A program made the position numbers and the translations under genes. A DNA stretch of 64,000 nucleotides from JBBQYD01 sp942493075 (lineage in GTDB: Bacteria; Verrucomicrobiota; Verrucomicrobiia; Limisphaerales; UBA8199), in the NCBI GenBank assembly GCA_942493075.1, contig OW818681.1:6200001-6264000 (forward strand). The letters run 5' to 3'. Shown in pieces: positions 43,586-53,200 of this stretch. Each line of letters starts with the position of its first letter. Positions within the stretch are counted from its first letter, which is position 1. The notes below the pieces were generated by a model. The model saw only the letters and a program-made list of their open reading frames with translations, did no database searches and was not told where the DNA came from.

Positions 43586-44018
43586 AGTTGATGCGTCGTT
43601 CATTTTCGCTGAGACATTCAATGATCACGTGCCGATAGCGCGAGGGCAGGGGGGTCAGCGGTTTCTGCCGTGGCGATTCTCCAAACCAGCGGTCTGCCCA
43701 TTCAACGACTGTAATGCCGGATGGCTGGAGAAACTCATCGAGACCTGCGCCGTAGATCTGGTCCAGATTCTCAAGCCGGTACAAATCGATATGTGCCAGG
43801 GGCAGACGGCCTCCTTCATGCACGTTCACCAAAGCGAAGGTAGGCGATTGAACACGGGCAGTGATGCCGAGTCCGGCAGCGAGTCCTTTCACCAGGCGGG
43901 TTTTGCCGGCGCCGAGGTCGCCGCAAAGCCCGATGACCAGGCCCGGTGAAGCGCTCTGCCCCCATTCACGGCCGAGGGCTTCAGTCTGCTCCGGGTTGTT
44001 GGAGATGCGTGTATCCAT
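43566..44018 (-). CDS. tsaE: TsaE, ATPase of tRNA threonylcarbamoyladenosine synthesis
   Basis: The 150-residue protein has the P-loop GDLGAGKTRLVKGLA near residue 33. QSPTFALVNVH and HIDLYRLEN follow, then VEWADRW. These are the TsaE family blocks. It drives the TsaBDE cycle by ATP hydrolysis. The start overlaps thiL by 38 bp and the stop overlaps tsaB by 20 bp, which shows tight co-translation of the three genes. Confidence 0.94.
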   Translation of the reverse strand: MDTRISNNPEQTEALGREWGQSASPGLVIGLCGDLGAGKTRLVKGLAAGLGITARVQSPTFALVNVHEGGRLPLAHIDLYRLENLDQIYGAGLDEFLQPSGITVVEWADRWFGESPRQKPLTPLPSRYRHVIIECLSENERRINYEDFGV

Positions 44019-44931
44019 GAACAGTCAAAGGGCGGAGCCCATCTTTATCGCGCAACGTGATCCCTTCAGATGCGGTGATTTTGCCGATGCAACTCAGGCG
44101 CGTGTCCGGGAATTGTATTTTCCAGGCGTCGAGCAAAGGCACGGCGTCTTTGCTGGCAGCGGTGAACAGAAGTTCGAAATCTTCGCCATCGGTCAGTGCT
44201 GCGAGGAGCGCGGGCTTGGCGGAGGACTCAAACTTTGCAGCCGCCTTGGCAGCGCGGCTGATGGGGATGGCCTTTGCCAGCAGTTCGGCGCCTGCATGGG
44301 AAGCTTTGAGGATGTGGCGCAAATCGCCTGCCAATCCATCGCTGATATCCATCATCGCATGAATCTTAAAGTGTTCCGCGAGCCAGCGGCCTTCGGCAAG
44401 CCTCGGCTCGAAATCCAGGTGTTTGCCGGAGATCGAGCCGCCCAGTTCGCCAGTGACGAAGATGGCATCGCCGGGTTCGGCGCCTGAGCGGAGGACGGCC
44501 TTTCCGCGCGGGGCAGTGCCAATCATCGAGATCGAGATGAAGATGCGTTCAGGGTTCGTGGTGGTCTCGCCCCCTGCGATGGCCACGTGGCACCGTTCAG
44601 CGAGGCGATTCATGCCCGCGTAGATTCCTTCGATGAATTTGAGGTCATAATTGGCGGGCAATCCGAGTGTGATCAGCGCCGCAACAGGGGTTCCTCCCAT
44701 GGCCGCTATATCGCTCAAACAGCGCGCCAGGGCTTTGTGCCCGATCTTTTCAGGTGGCGCGTCCGGCAGAAAATGAATGCCACCTACAACAGCGTCCGTT
44801 TTGAAAAGCACCACGGACTCGGGCGCGCCGAGATCGAGCACCGCACAATCGTCGCCGGGACCCACTTGCACTGCGGAGTGAGTGGGAAGGGATCGGGTCA
44901 GGCGTTGGATGAGTTCGAATTCGTGTAACAT
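43981..44931 (-). CDS. thiL: ThiL, thiamine-monophosphate kinase
   Basis: The 316-residue protein starts EFELIQRLTRSLP and has VGPGDDCAVLD, TDAVVGGIHF, ARCLSDIAAMGGTPVAAL, AGGETTTNP and MMDISDGLAGDLRHI. These are the ThiL metal/ATP-binding blocks. The enzyme phosphorylates thiamine monophosphate to the diphosphate cofactor in the cytoplasm. It lies 11 bp after a CPBP-type gene and overlaps tsaE by 38 bp. The order thiL-tsaE-tsaB is found in several bacteria. Confidence 0.95.
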   Translation of the reverse strand: MLHEFELIQRLTRSLPTHSAVQVGPGDDCAVLDLGAPESVVLFKTDAVVGGIHFLPDAPPEKIGHKALARCLSDIAAMGGTPVAALITLGLPANYDLKFIEGIYAGMNRLAERCHVAIAGGETTTNPERIFISISMIGTAPRGKAVLRSGAEPGDAIFVTGELGGSISGKHLDFEPRLAEGRWLAEHFKIHAMMDISDGLAGDLRHILKASHAGAELLAKAIPISRAAKAAAKFESSAKPALLAALTDGEDFELLFTAASKDAVPLLDAWKIQFPDTRLSCIGKITASEGITLRDKDGLRPLTVHGYTHLQQPGAD

Positions 44932-44942
44932 CGCCGGAAAAA

Positions 44943-45842
44943 TCAGAGGTTGGAACTCACCAGCAGCAAGCCGAAGTTCAACGCGTTAAACATGGCGTGT
45001 GCTGCGATGGGCGCCAGCAGGTTGCCGGTGCGCTCGTAGAGCGCCGTCAGGACCATCGAGAACGCGAGCAACGGGATAAAAGTAATCGCGTTCAAATGGA
45101 CTGCTGCGAACAAGAGAGAACTCAGCCACCACGCCGCACGACGATGGCCCAATTGCTGGATGCCGGCATAAATGACGCCGCGAAAGAGAAACTCTTCACC
45201 CCAGGGCGCGAGTAGAACGGTGATCAACCCCATGCTGGTGAGGTGCGCCAACCCTGTAGTACCACGCAACGTCCGCACGGCTTGCTGTTCCTCAGCGCCG
45301 AAGGGCAGAAAAGGCAAAAAATCCAGCAACATGCCTGAACCGCGCTGCAGCAGCCAGGCCATGGGTAGAAAGGCGATTGCGGTGCCCAACCCGATCAACA
45401 AGGCGTATTTGGGGCGCTCGCGGAATCCGAATGCCTCGGACCACGGTAGCTGGTGTTCGCGAAGAAAAGGAATCGCCAACAGCAGGGCGGCTCCCTGAAA
45501 ACTCAAAGCGGCGATGAGCATTTGAGGCACCGAAGGGTTTACTGCGCCTACAAGTTGTTGGGCCATTGCCCCAAGAGCGAGAGCGAGGTAAAAGCAGACC
45601 AGCATCGGGGTTGTCCGTCGCAGGAAATCGTCAATGCTCCAGGGGCGGCGCAGGAAGAAGAGGGCCATCACCAGGCAAAGCTCCGCTAGTCCAAACAAGA
45701 TGTAGAATCGGGCAGCGGGGCGATTGGGTCCGGGCTGGAAAGCCAGGGCCGAGGTGATCAGGGACCCGGCATAAATGCAGACGAATACGCCTAATAGCAG
45801 GCGTACAATCGCATCCTTTCGCCAGGCCGGCCCGGTTAACAT
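44943..45842 (-). CDS. CPBP-family membrane metalloprotease/immunity-like protein
   Basis: The 299-residue protein has about seven to eight hydrophobic helices. The last part has the CPBP (Abi, CAAX protease) motifs: EEFLFRGVIY, where the Glu pair binds metal, FAAVHLN, and HAMFNALNFG. Relatives process prenylated peptides or act in bacteriocin self-immunity; no specific substrate is suggested. It starts the thiL-tsaE-tsaB transcription unit, 11 bp ahead of thiL. Divergent from the DUF1080 gene across a 190-bp gap. Confidence 0.85.
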   Translation of the reverse strand: MLTGPAWRKDAIVRLLLGVFVCIYAGSLITSALAFQPGPNRPAARFYILFGLAELCLVMALFFLRRPWSIDDFLRRTTPMLVCFYLALALGAMAQQLVGAVNPSVPQMLIAALSFQGAALLLAIPFLREHQLPWSEAFGFRERPKYALLIGLGTAIAFLPMAWLLQRGSGMLLDFLPFLPFGAEEQQAVRTLRGTTGLAHLTSMGLITVLLAPWGEEFLFRGVIYAGIQQLGHRRAAWWLSSLLFAAVHLNAITFIPLLAFSMVLTALYERTGNLLAPIAAHAMFNALNFGLLLVSSNL

Positions 45843-46035
45843 GGGGGAACCCTATAACAATGCCTGGCGGGAGACGATGAAGAATTGAGGGGAGACAAGT
45901 CCTGGTCCTAATTTGTCACTTTCAGATGGCAATCGGCTTTCTCACGGGCGCTGCCATCCGATCGCAGGCTCACCTTCCCCTGCCGCGTCACGCGAATTTG
46001 CTTTATTGCTCCCAAATAAAATCGCAAATAGAAGC

Positions 46036-47373
46036 ATGCAAATTGGCACTCGCAATTTACCGACGTTCCTGGCGGCCGCCGTGACGCTTGTTTTGGCAGG
46101 CACCCTCGGCTGCGCAACCCTCAAAGCTCGCAATTCACCACCCGCAGGTTTCCAAGCCCTGTTTAATGGCAAGGACCTCACCGGTTGGCGCGGTGGCGAT
46201 ACGTTCGATCACCGGAAACTCCTGGAACTCCCGGCCGACCAGCGCCAGGCCAAGATCGACGCTTGGAATAAGACCATGCTTGAGCATTGGTCGGTCGAGA
46301 ATGGTGAACTGGTGAATGACGGCAAGGGCGCCTATGCCAGCACCGAAAAGGATTACGGCGATTTTGAGCTCACGCTCGAATACAAGACCGTAGCCAGGGC
46401 TGACTCCGGCATCTACCTTCGCGGCTGTCCCCAGGTGCAGATCTGGGATTACACAGACCCGGCCAAGTTCAATATTGGCGGCGACAAGGGTTCCGGCGGG
46501 CTCTGGAATAACAGCCCCGGTGCTCCTGGCAAAGACCCGCTGGTGAAGGCCGACAAAGCGTTTGGCGAATGGAACAAGGTGCGCGTGGTCATGGTTGGCT
46601 CCCGCGTGAGCGTCTGGCTGAACAGCAAGCTGGTTGTTGACCATGCCATCATGGAGAACTATTACGACCGCAAGCGCCCCATCCCGGCAGCCGGGCCGAT
46701 TCAATTGCAGACTCATGGCGGCGAAATCCGCTGGCGCAATGTGTTCGTGCGCGAAATCCCCGGGGATGAAGCCAACGGCATTCTCGCCCGCAAGAGCGCC
46801 GAAGGCTTTAAGAGCGTGTTCAACGGACGCGATTTCACGGGCTGGGAAGGTCCCAAGGAGTCCTATACCGTCAAGGACGGCGCCCTGATGTGTTTGCCCA
46901 AGAAAGGCGGCACTCTCTATACGACGGAGGAATTCACTGATTTCGCTGCCCGGCTTGAGTTCAAACTCCCGCCCGGCGGAAACAATGGATTGGCCATTCG
47001 TTACCCGGGCGAGGGCGACACCGCGTATGTGGGCATGTGCGAATGCCAGGTGCTCGATGATAACTACGAGAAAGCCACGGGCTCAAAGATCGACCCGCGC
47101 CAGGTGCACGGCTCAGCCTACGGCATCGCCGGAGCGGAACGCGGGTATCAACGGCCGATTGGTGACTGGAATTTCCAGGAAGTAACCGTCCAAGGCTCAC
47201 GCCTCAAGGTTGAATTGAATGGCACCATCATTCTCGACCAGGATCTCTCCAAGATCACTGAATACATGGGTGGCAAAGCGCATCCAGGCAAGGAGCGGAA
47301 GTCAGGTCATTTCGGCTTCGCCGGACACAATGATCCGGTGATGTTCCGCAAGGTCTCGATTAAGTCACTCTGA
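46036..47373 (+). CDS. Lipoprotein with two DUF1080 (3-keto-disaccharide hydrolase) domains
   Basis: The 445-residue protein has the lipobox LAGTLGC near residue 27, then two DUF1080 domains (about 45-240 and 265-445). Each begins with FNGKDLTGW or FNGRDFTGW and continues with a concanavalin-like beta sandwich. This family is often called 3-keto-disaccharide hydrolase and is expanded in Planctomycetota and Verrucomicrobiota. ATG 46036 fits the lipoprotein signal; a longer frame starts in poor DNA. A strong terminator follows at 47394-47424. Confidence 0.87.
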   Translation: MQIGTRNLPTFLAAAVTLVLAGTLGCATLKARNSPPAGFQALFNGKDLTGWRGGDTFDHRKLLELPADQRQAKIDAWNKTMLEHWSVENGELVNDGKGAYASTEKDYGDFELTLEYKTVARADSGIYLRGCPQVQIWDYTDPAKFNIGGDKGSGGLWNNSPGAPGKDPLVKADKAFGEWNKVRVVMVGSRVSVWLNSKLVVDHAIMENYYDRKRPIPAAGPIQLQTHGGEIRWRNVFVREIPGDEANGILARKSAEGFKSVFNGRDFTGWEGPKESYTVKDGALMCLPKKGGTLYTTEEFTDFAARLEFKLPPGGNNGLAIRYPGEGDTAYVGMCECQVLDDNYEKATGSKIDPRQVHGSAYGIAGAERGYQRPIGDWNFQEVTVQGSRLKVELNGTIILDQDLSKITEYMGGKAHPGKERKSGHFGFAGHNDPVMFRKVSIKSL

Positions 47374-47393
47374 GCAATAGAATAGCTTCTTTC

Positions 47394-47424
47394 AAAGGAC
47401 CGGGTCACCCCCGGTCCTTTTTTT
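47394..47424 (+). terminator. Rho-independent terminator after the DUF1080 gene
   Basis: A perfect 11-bp stem (AAAGGACCGGG / CCCGGTCCTTT) with loop TCACC is followed by a T-run. It begins 21 bp after the stop codon and is the clearest intrinsic terminator in the window. Confidence 0.9.
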
Positions 47425-47494
47425 ATGGTGCGCCCGGGAGGGGTGGCCCCCTAATTCCCTTGACCCCGGGTCATCTCTGCGATTCTCTAGGCAC

Positions 47495-48775
47495 ATGTCC
47501 AAGCAACGTCCAAGCGATAATTCGCATTCCAAAGGCTCCGACGCGGCTTTGGGCTTTGATCGCGAGGCTTGGCAGCAGCGGCTTTTCCATAATACCTACA
47601 CCCGGAATGGACAACGCCGCGCCGTGCGAGGTTGGGCGGTTAAAATACAGGTGCGTGGACGGCGAAAAACGCTTTCATTAAGCAAGCAGTCCCGCCGCGC
47701 GGCCGCCGCCGAGGCATACCGGCTCTACCAGGAGATTGTCGCTCGCGGTTGGGATGCTGTGCTGCAATCGCGTCTCGGCCATGCGTTAACGGCTGATCCG
47801 GAGCCACCCCTCCAATACTGGCTAAAGCGCCTGGTGCCGCGGCGTGAACCCCATGATCCGGATGGAGCGCCTGTGCTTTCGGCGTGGGTTGAGCACGCGG
47901 GCGCCGGTTACTATTTTCCGCTGCGCCGCCGCACCGTGGATGAAGCGGCCGACCGTGCGTGGGCAATCCAACGAACGGTCATCGATCGTGGCTGGGCCGA
48001 TACGCTGCCCAGGTTCAGCCGCGAAGCTACGCTTTCATTCAACTGGCATGATGATCCTTACCTGTGCACGTACACCACACTGCACACGCTGGCGGCTGAT
48101 GAGCCGATGCCGGACTGCCCGGCGTTGCGCGGATCGAAATGGAAGGTGTGGATTGCTGAAGCTGATCCGGAGTTGCGCCGCGCTCTTGCGCGCTGGCTGC
48201 CGGAGGCCTCCGGGAACCCGGCCCTGCCGTTGGCGGACCAACTTCGCGTGCCGGCTCCCACTTCAGCAAACGGCCTGGTGTTGGCGATCGTCAACCGGGA
48301 GCTGGCCGATAAATTAAAGCTTCCTACGGCAGATGAGCTGACGATCCTGCCTACTGGGCTCCCGGTTCTTCCCTACTCGGTCTATCCGAGCAGTGAAGAA
48401 CTTTTCCGGCTGTGTCCGGGACGTCTTTTTGCCTATCTCTTTAAGCGGCTCCGTCCGCAGGCGATGCTTGAGCCGGTATTGAATCACTTCAATAGTGGGC
48501 TGACTCCTCTGAACAACTTGGAACAAACGGCGCGCACTTATTTCCATTCTCTGTTGGAGAACCCGCAACCGCCGGCTCAGTCGAAATTGCCGGATACGCT
48601 GACCCAGCGCGAACGCGACGTCCTGGTGCTGCTCAGCCGCGGGTGCGTGGATAAAGAGATTGCCCGGTTGCTGGGGATTAGCAGTTGGACGGTGCATGAG
48701 CATGTGAAGAGGATATTCGAGAAACTCAATGTCCATTCCCGGGTGGAAGCGGCGCTGGCCTACCTGCAAAAGTAG
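47495..48775 (+). CDS. LuxR-type HTH regulator with duplicated arm-like N-terminus
   Basis: The 426-residue protein has a C-terminal LuxR/GerE domain (about 360-426: LTQRERDVLVLLSRG, DKEIARLLGISSWTVHEHVKRI). The N-terminal half has two similar segments: RGWAVKIQVRGRRKTLSLSK with a following helix, and LSAWVEHAGAGYYFPLRRRT with a following helix, both ending near RGWADTL or RGWDAVL. These recall the arm-type DNA-binding or AP2-like domain of integrases, but there is no recombinase catalytic domain. No receiver domain is seen. It stands alone. Confidence 0.65.
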   Translation: MSKQRPSDNSHSKGSDAALGFDREAWQQRLFHNTYTRNGQRRAVRGWAVKIQVRGRRKTLSLSKQSRRAAAAEAYRLYQEIVARGWDAVLQSRLGHALTADPEPPLQYWLKRLVPRREPHDPDGAPVLSAWVEHAGAGYYFPLRRRTVDEAADRAWAIQRTVIDRGWADTLPRFSREATLSFNWHDDPYLCTYTTLHTLAADEPMPDCPALRGSKWKVWIAEADPELRRALARWLPEASGNPALPLADQLRVPAPTSANGLVLAIVNRELADKLKLPTADELTILPTGLPVLPYSVYPSSEELFRLCPGRLFAYLFKRLRPQAMLEPVLNHFNSGLTPLNNLEQTARTYFHSLLENPQPPAQSKLPDTLTQRERDVLVLLSRGCVDKEIARLLGISSWTVHEHVKRIFEKLNVHSRVEAALAYLQK

Positions 48776-48952
48776 TCAGATGCTTGGGAATGAGCTCTAA
48801 GGATCGCTTCGTAACCGGTTCCAACCACCTGCCTTTACTGGCTGCATCCCTCTGCAATATGCCCTATTTAGGTGGGTTGACTGTAGCGCCCCTTTTGACC
48901 AGAGTGACTTATCAGCAGAATAGGTATTCATTTCAAGAGTTGTCGGATCATT

Positions 48953-49771
48953 ATGACCATCGGAACACGGCAGCACACTCGGACTCCCAATCGCGGGGGA
49001 TTTACTTTGATCGAATTGCTGGTTGTGATTGCTATCATCGCCATTTTGGCGGCGATGCTTCTTCCGTCGCTCAGTTCGGCCAAGGAAAAAGCCAAGGGGG
49101 CCAACTGCATGAGCAACTTGCGCCAGATTGGAACGGCCATGCGCATGTATACCGATGATTCGAAAGACGAGTTTTGGAATGTTCGGGGCGAGGTGCCCAA
49201 CGACGGTCAATGGACATCCGGTCCCAATTCCGAGACCTTGCTGGACCCCGCCCATGGCAACGCGTATTGGGCTCTGGGTTATGCCCAGTATTTCGCCAAG
49301 AACAAGAAGCTGTTCCGCTGTCCCTCCGCCAAGAAAGTCGATGAATGGCGGGATGCCGGACGCCGGTTCGAGCCGAACTGGTGGTTGGATTCGAGCATTG
49401 GTGTTTCCCGGTTCCTTACGGAGTACTACGAGCGCGACAACCCGGGAGGCAAGGCGCCCCGGCGCATTTCCAGCATCCGTAGTCCCCAAACCATGATCCT
49501 CTGTCAGGATGCCGCTGAGCAGCGTTTGGAGGGTCCTGATGACAGTCTCGGGCTCTTTCCCGGCAGTTCGGAAATCCTGGTGCAATGGAAGTATGCCCTG
49601 TCTGGGTTGTATCCGGGATTTAATTGGGAATGGGAATGGTACCGGCATAACAAGACATGCCAAACCCTTTGGATGCCGGGCAACGTTTCTAAGATTAAAT
49701 ACAACGGGAAAAAGGGTAATGATTACCGTTGGTATACCGGCGACATGCCCCTGGAGCAGCCCCGGTTTTAA
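48953..49771 (+). CDS. Prepilin-like secreted protein (type II pseudopilin family)
   Basis: The 272-residue protein has the prepilin signal GGFTLIELLVVIAIIAILAAMLLP, cut between Gly and Phe, followed by a helix and then a Tyr/Trp-rich globular part ending in MPLEQPRF. This is the G/H-domain pattern expanded in Planctomycetota and Verrucomicrobiota. It is processed by a prepilin peptidase encoded elsewhere and exported by a type II/IV-like machinery. A small lipoprotein gene follows after 6 bp. Confidence 0.88.
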   Translation: MTIGTRQHTRTPNRGGFTLIELLVVIAIIAILAAMLLPSLSSAKEKAKGANCMSNLRQIGTAMRMYTDDSKDEFWNVRGEVPNDGQWTSGPNSETLLDPAHGNAYWALGYAQYFAKNKKLFRCPSAKKVDEWRDAGRRFEPNWWLDSSIGVSRFLTEYYERDNPGGKAPRRISSIRSPQTMILCQDAAEQRLEGPDDSLGLFPGSSEILVQWKYALSGLYPGFNWEWEWYRHNKTCQTLWMPGNVSKIKYNGKKGNDYRWYTGDMPLEQPRF

Positions 49772-49777
49772 CCTCTC

Positions 49778-50170
49778 ATGGCTTTTATGTTCCGACGCAT
49801 CACCCAACATCTAATCCTCTGTTCTACCGTTGCCTTGCTGGCCTTTTCCGTGGGTTGCAGCAAGGAAGCGGAGGCCCCCCAACCCCTTACGCTCGATCAA
49901 ATGCCTGCCGCTTTGAACCAGGCGTTTCAAAAAGCTCCGACCGAGCGCAAAGAACTGGTCGAGCGAGCTGTGAGCGCCGTGCAAAACAAGGAGCTGAGCA
50001 AGGCGTTGATGGTTATCGAAGGCCTTTGCGCAATTCCCGACCTTTCGCCTGAACAACGAGAGACAGCTTCCCGGGCCCTGCTGACAGTGAACCAGGAACT
50101 GCAAGCCGCTGCTGAGCGCGGGGACAAATCTGCTGCCGACTTCCAGCGGCTGCGCCAGAACGCCCGGTAG
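49778..50170 (+). CDS. Small lipoprotein, helical
   Basis: The 130-residue protein has a hydrophobic N-terminus and lipobox-like AFSVGCSKEAE. The rest is helical (PAALNQAFQKAPTERKELVERAVSAV). It lies 6 bp after the prepilin gene, so the two are probably a pair. The function is unknown. An alternative ATG 9 bp downstream would begin MFRRI. Confidence 0.7.
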   Translation: MAFMFRRITQHLILCSTVALLAFSVGCSKEAEAPQPLTLDQMPAALNQAFQKAPTERKELVERAVSAVQNKELSKALMVIEGLCAIPDLSPEQRETASRALLTVNQELQAAAERGDKSAADFQRLRQNAR

Positions 50171-50239
50171 ATTGGCCAGACCCATTTTTTCCGCTCACCC
50201 GTGGGGCCTGTCCACTGCGGGGGGCATTTTATTTTCCAA

Positions 50240-53200
50240 ATGAACCACACGTTGAATCTTACCCGCGCTGGGTTTTTATGGCTTGCGCTCGGTTCGCTGG
50301 CTTGCGCTGCGAATGGCACATGGAATAATTCTGCAGGGGGAAGTTGGACCCTGCCCGCCAATTGGCATAGTGGCGTCATCGCCGATGGCGCGGGAGCTAC
50401 TGCCAACTTCGCCACCTTAAGTCTTACGAGCGATGCAACCGTTACGCTCAATGGAGCGCGCACGGTCGGCTCATTGACGTTTGATGACAAGAGCGCCACG
50501 CCGCACACGTGGACCCTTGGCTCAGGAACAGGTGGTAAACTAACGCTCTCCGCCACGACACCCGTCATCAACGTGAACCAGTGCTCGGTGATCATTGAAG
50601 CGGGGCTCAGTGGTACCACCGGGTTATCCAAGACCGGTTCAGGTCTTCTCGTTCTGGCCGGACCCAACGATTATACCGGGGCCACAGCCGTGAATGGCGG
50701 CACACTCTGCTTTGGTTCGGTGGGATTCGCCGCCGGCAACACTCTCACCATTGGGGCGGCTGGCATCGCGGAATCGGCCGGGACCCTCGGCCTGGTTGTG
50801 AATGCGACCGCGACCGCCGTGCCCATCACGGGGACTGGCCGCGTTCAGTTGGTGGGGACCAACAACTCAGCGGCTGTGCCGGATATCGATTTTGGGCCCA
50901 ACCACGATGCCAATTCATTTTGGGGCGCTCGCCTGTCGGCGCCCGTTGATTTGGGTGACCTCAATCGGTTCGTTCACGGGCGGACCGGACATAACGGCGC
51001 TGGCCGCTACGGCCTGACCAGCGCTGACTGTCAGTTTGGTGGCGAGATTTCCGGAACAGGCGGGCTTACGATCATCGCGCAGAACTCCTGGACAGGCTCA
51101 GATCCCATGGAGGTGCCGTTTGCACTGAACGCTTCCAACTCCTTCACAGGGCCGCTCGAAATCCGGCGTGGCTCAGTTTATCTGGGAGCAAGTGGGGCGC
51201 TTTCACGCACCAACCGCCTGGTCTTTGCCGCAGGTTCCGGCAACAACGCGCGGCTATTTCTGTATGGGAATCATCTGACTGTTTCGGATCTAACATCTAC
51301 TGGTGCAGGCAGCGCGCTGATCGCCAACGGCAACCGGCTCGTCGGCGCAAGTCTCACGCTTGCTCCGGTGACGCTGACCGTTGAACAGCGAACCGATGGC
51401 GTTTTCTCTGGTGTGATCGCTGATGCGTTTAGTGAGTATGATGGTTCGGGCAGTGGCACCACCGGACCTCTTAGCTTGATCAAACGAGGATCAGCGCTGC
51501 TCAGGTTGACCGGCGCGAGCACGTACTCGGGCGCGACAACGATAGCCGAAGGCACTTTGCAGGTAGATGGCTCCATCGCCGGATCACTGGTGGTGCAAAA
51601 CGGTTCGTTATCTGGCGGAGGAACGATCGGGGGAAGTGTCCAGGTGGCCTCGGGCGGGTTATTGATGCCGGGTGTGGGCGGCCCGGGGACACTCACCATC
51701 CAAGGCACACTCGATTTGGCGGGGACCACAATTCTCGATGTCGGTAAGGCGGGCATCTACCTTACCAGCGATCATATCGCGGGCCTCAATACTTTAAAGT
51801 GCGGGGGAAAGCTTGTGGTCACCAATCGCGGTCCGGGTGCGTTGATGGCTGGGGACCGGTTCCAGTTCTTCCAGGCCCAAACCGTCACAGGCTCCTTCGC
51901 GCAGGTAGAGCTTCCAGCACTGGGAGGAGGCTTGGCGTGGGACACAGCGGATTTAACGGTGGATGGCAGTGTGACGGTGATCGATGCGAGCGGTGTGCCT
52001 GTGATCACTCAACAGCCTCAATCCATCCAGGTGATAGCGGGTGATCCCGCGCGCTTCGAAGTTCGAGCCGCCGGCGAGCGGCCACTGCAATATCAGTGGC
52101 TCAAGGGCGGGCAGCTTCTCCAGGGCCAAACGGCTTCGAGCCTGGCATGGGCCCAAGTGTCCACCAACCAAACAGGTGATTACTTCGTATGGGTCAACAA
52201 CGCGCGAGGCTCGGTGACGAGCGCCGTTGTGCAGCTCGCCGTGATTGCGCCCCTACCCCCTAGCCCGGTGACTAATGGCCTGGTGGTTTATCTGAATTTC
52301 AACAGCAACCTGGTGGCTCAAGCAGGGACGACGAACCATGGCGCATTATACACCGGCGGCGCTACGCTGGGTCCGCGCTACACGTCAGGACCAATCGGTG
52401 CGGCCGTGACCTTTTCAAATGAGTCCACCGGCGGCCAGCCCAATGATTGGGCTATCACCCTCGGGAACCTCGACTGGGTTTACAATGGCAGCTTTACAGT
52501 CTCCATGTGGGAGAGAAACTCCACCACCGGTGACGGCGCGCTCACGGGCAATAAGAACTGGACGTCCGGAGCTAACACCGGCTGGGTGATCTCCACGCTT
52601 GATCCGAAGAATCTGAACTACAATGCGGCGGGCGGAACACGCCGTGATGTGTCACTCAATCCTGGCTTTTCTGACGGGACCTGGCACCTCGTTACGATCA
52701 CATTCGACCGTGCGGCGAACAGAGTGACTTCCTACCTGGATGGGAGCAGCCTCAGTGTGACCGATATCAGCCCCAACGGCACCGCTTCCTTGAATGCAGG
52801 GTTTCCCACCCTGATCGGAAGCAGTGGGAACGGGAGCTATTCGGGCACGGGAGCTGTCGATGATTATGGGATATGGACGCGATCTCTCAGCGCGGATGAG
52901 GTGGCTGCGATTTATCATGCTGGGCTGATTGGCCAGTCATTGGTGACCGCCACACCCGGCCCAGTTCCTCAAATCACCGCCAATCCGGCAGGAGTCCGGC
53001 TGACAGAAGGCGGCACTGCCCAATTCTCTGTGCAGGTTTCCGGGACTGGCCCCTTCGCCTATCAGTGGCGCCTGAATGGCACCAATATTGCCGGCGCGAC
53101 GGATTCCACGTTTACCCTCTCCTCAGTGGGGCCGGCCCAGGAAGGAATGTACACTGTGCTCGTCAGCAACGGGAGCGGAGGTGTGGTAAGCGCGGCTGCC

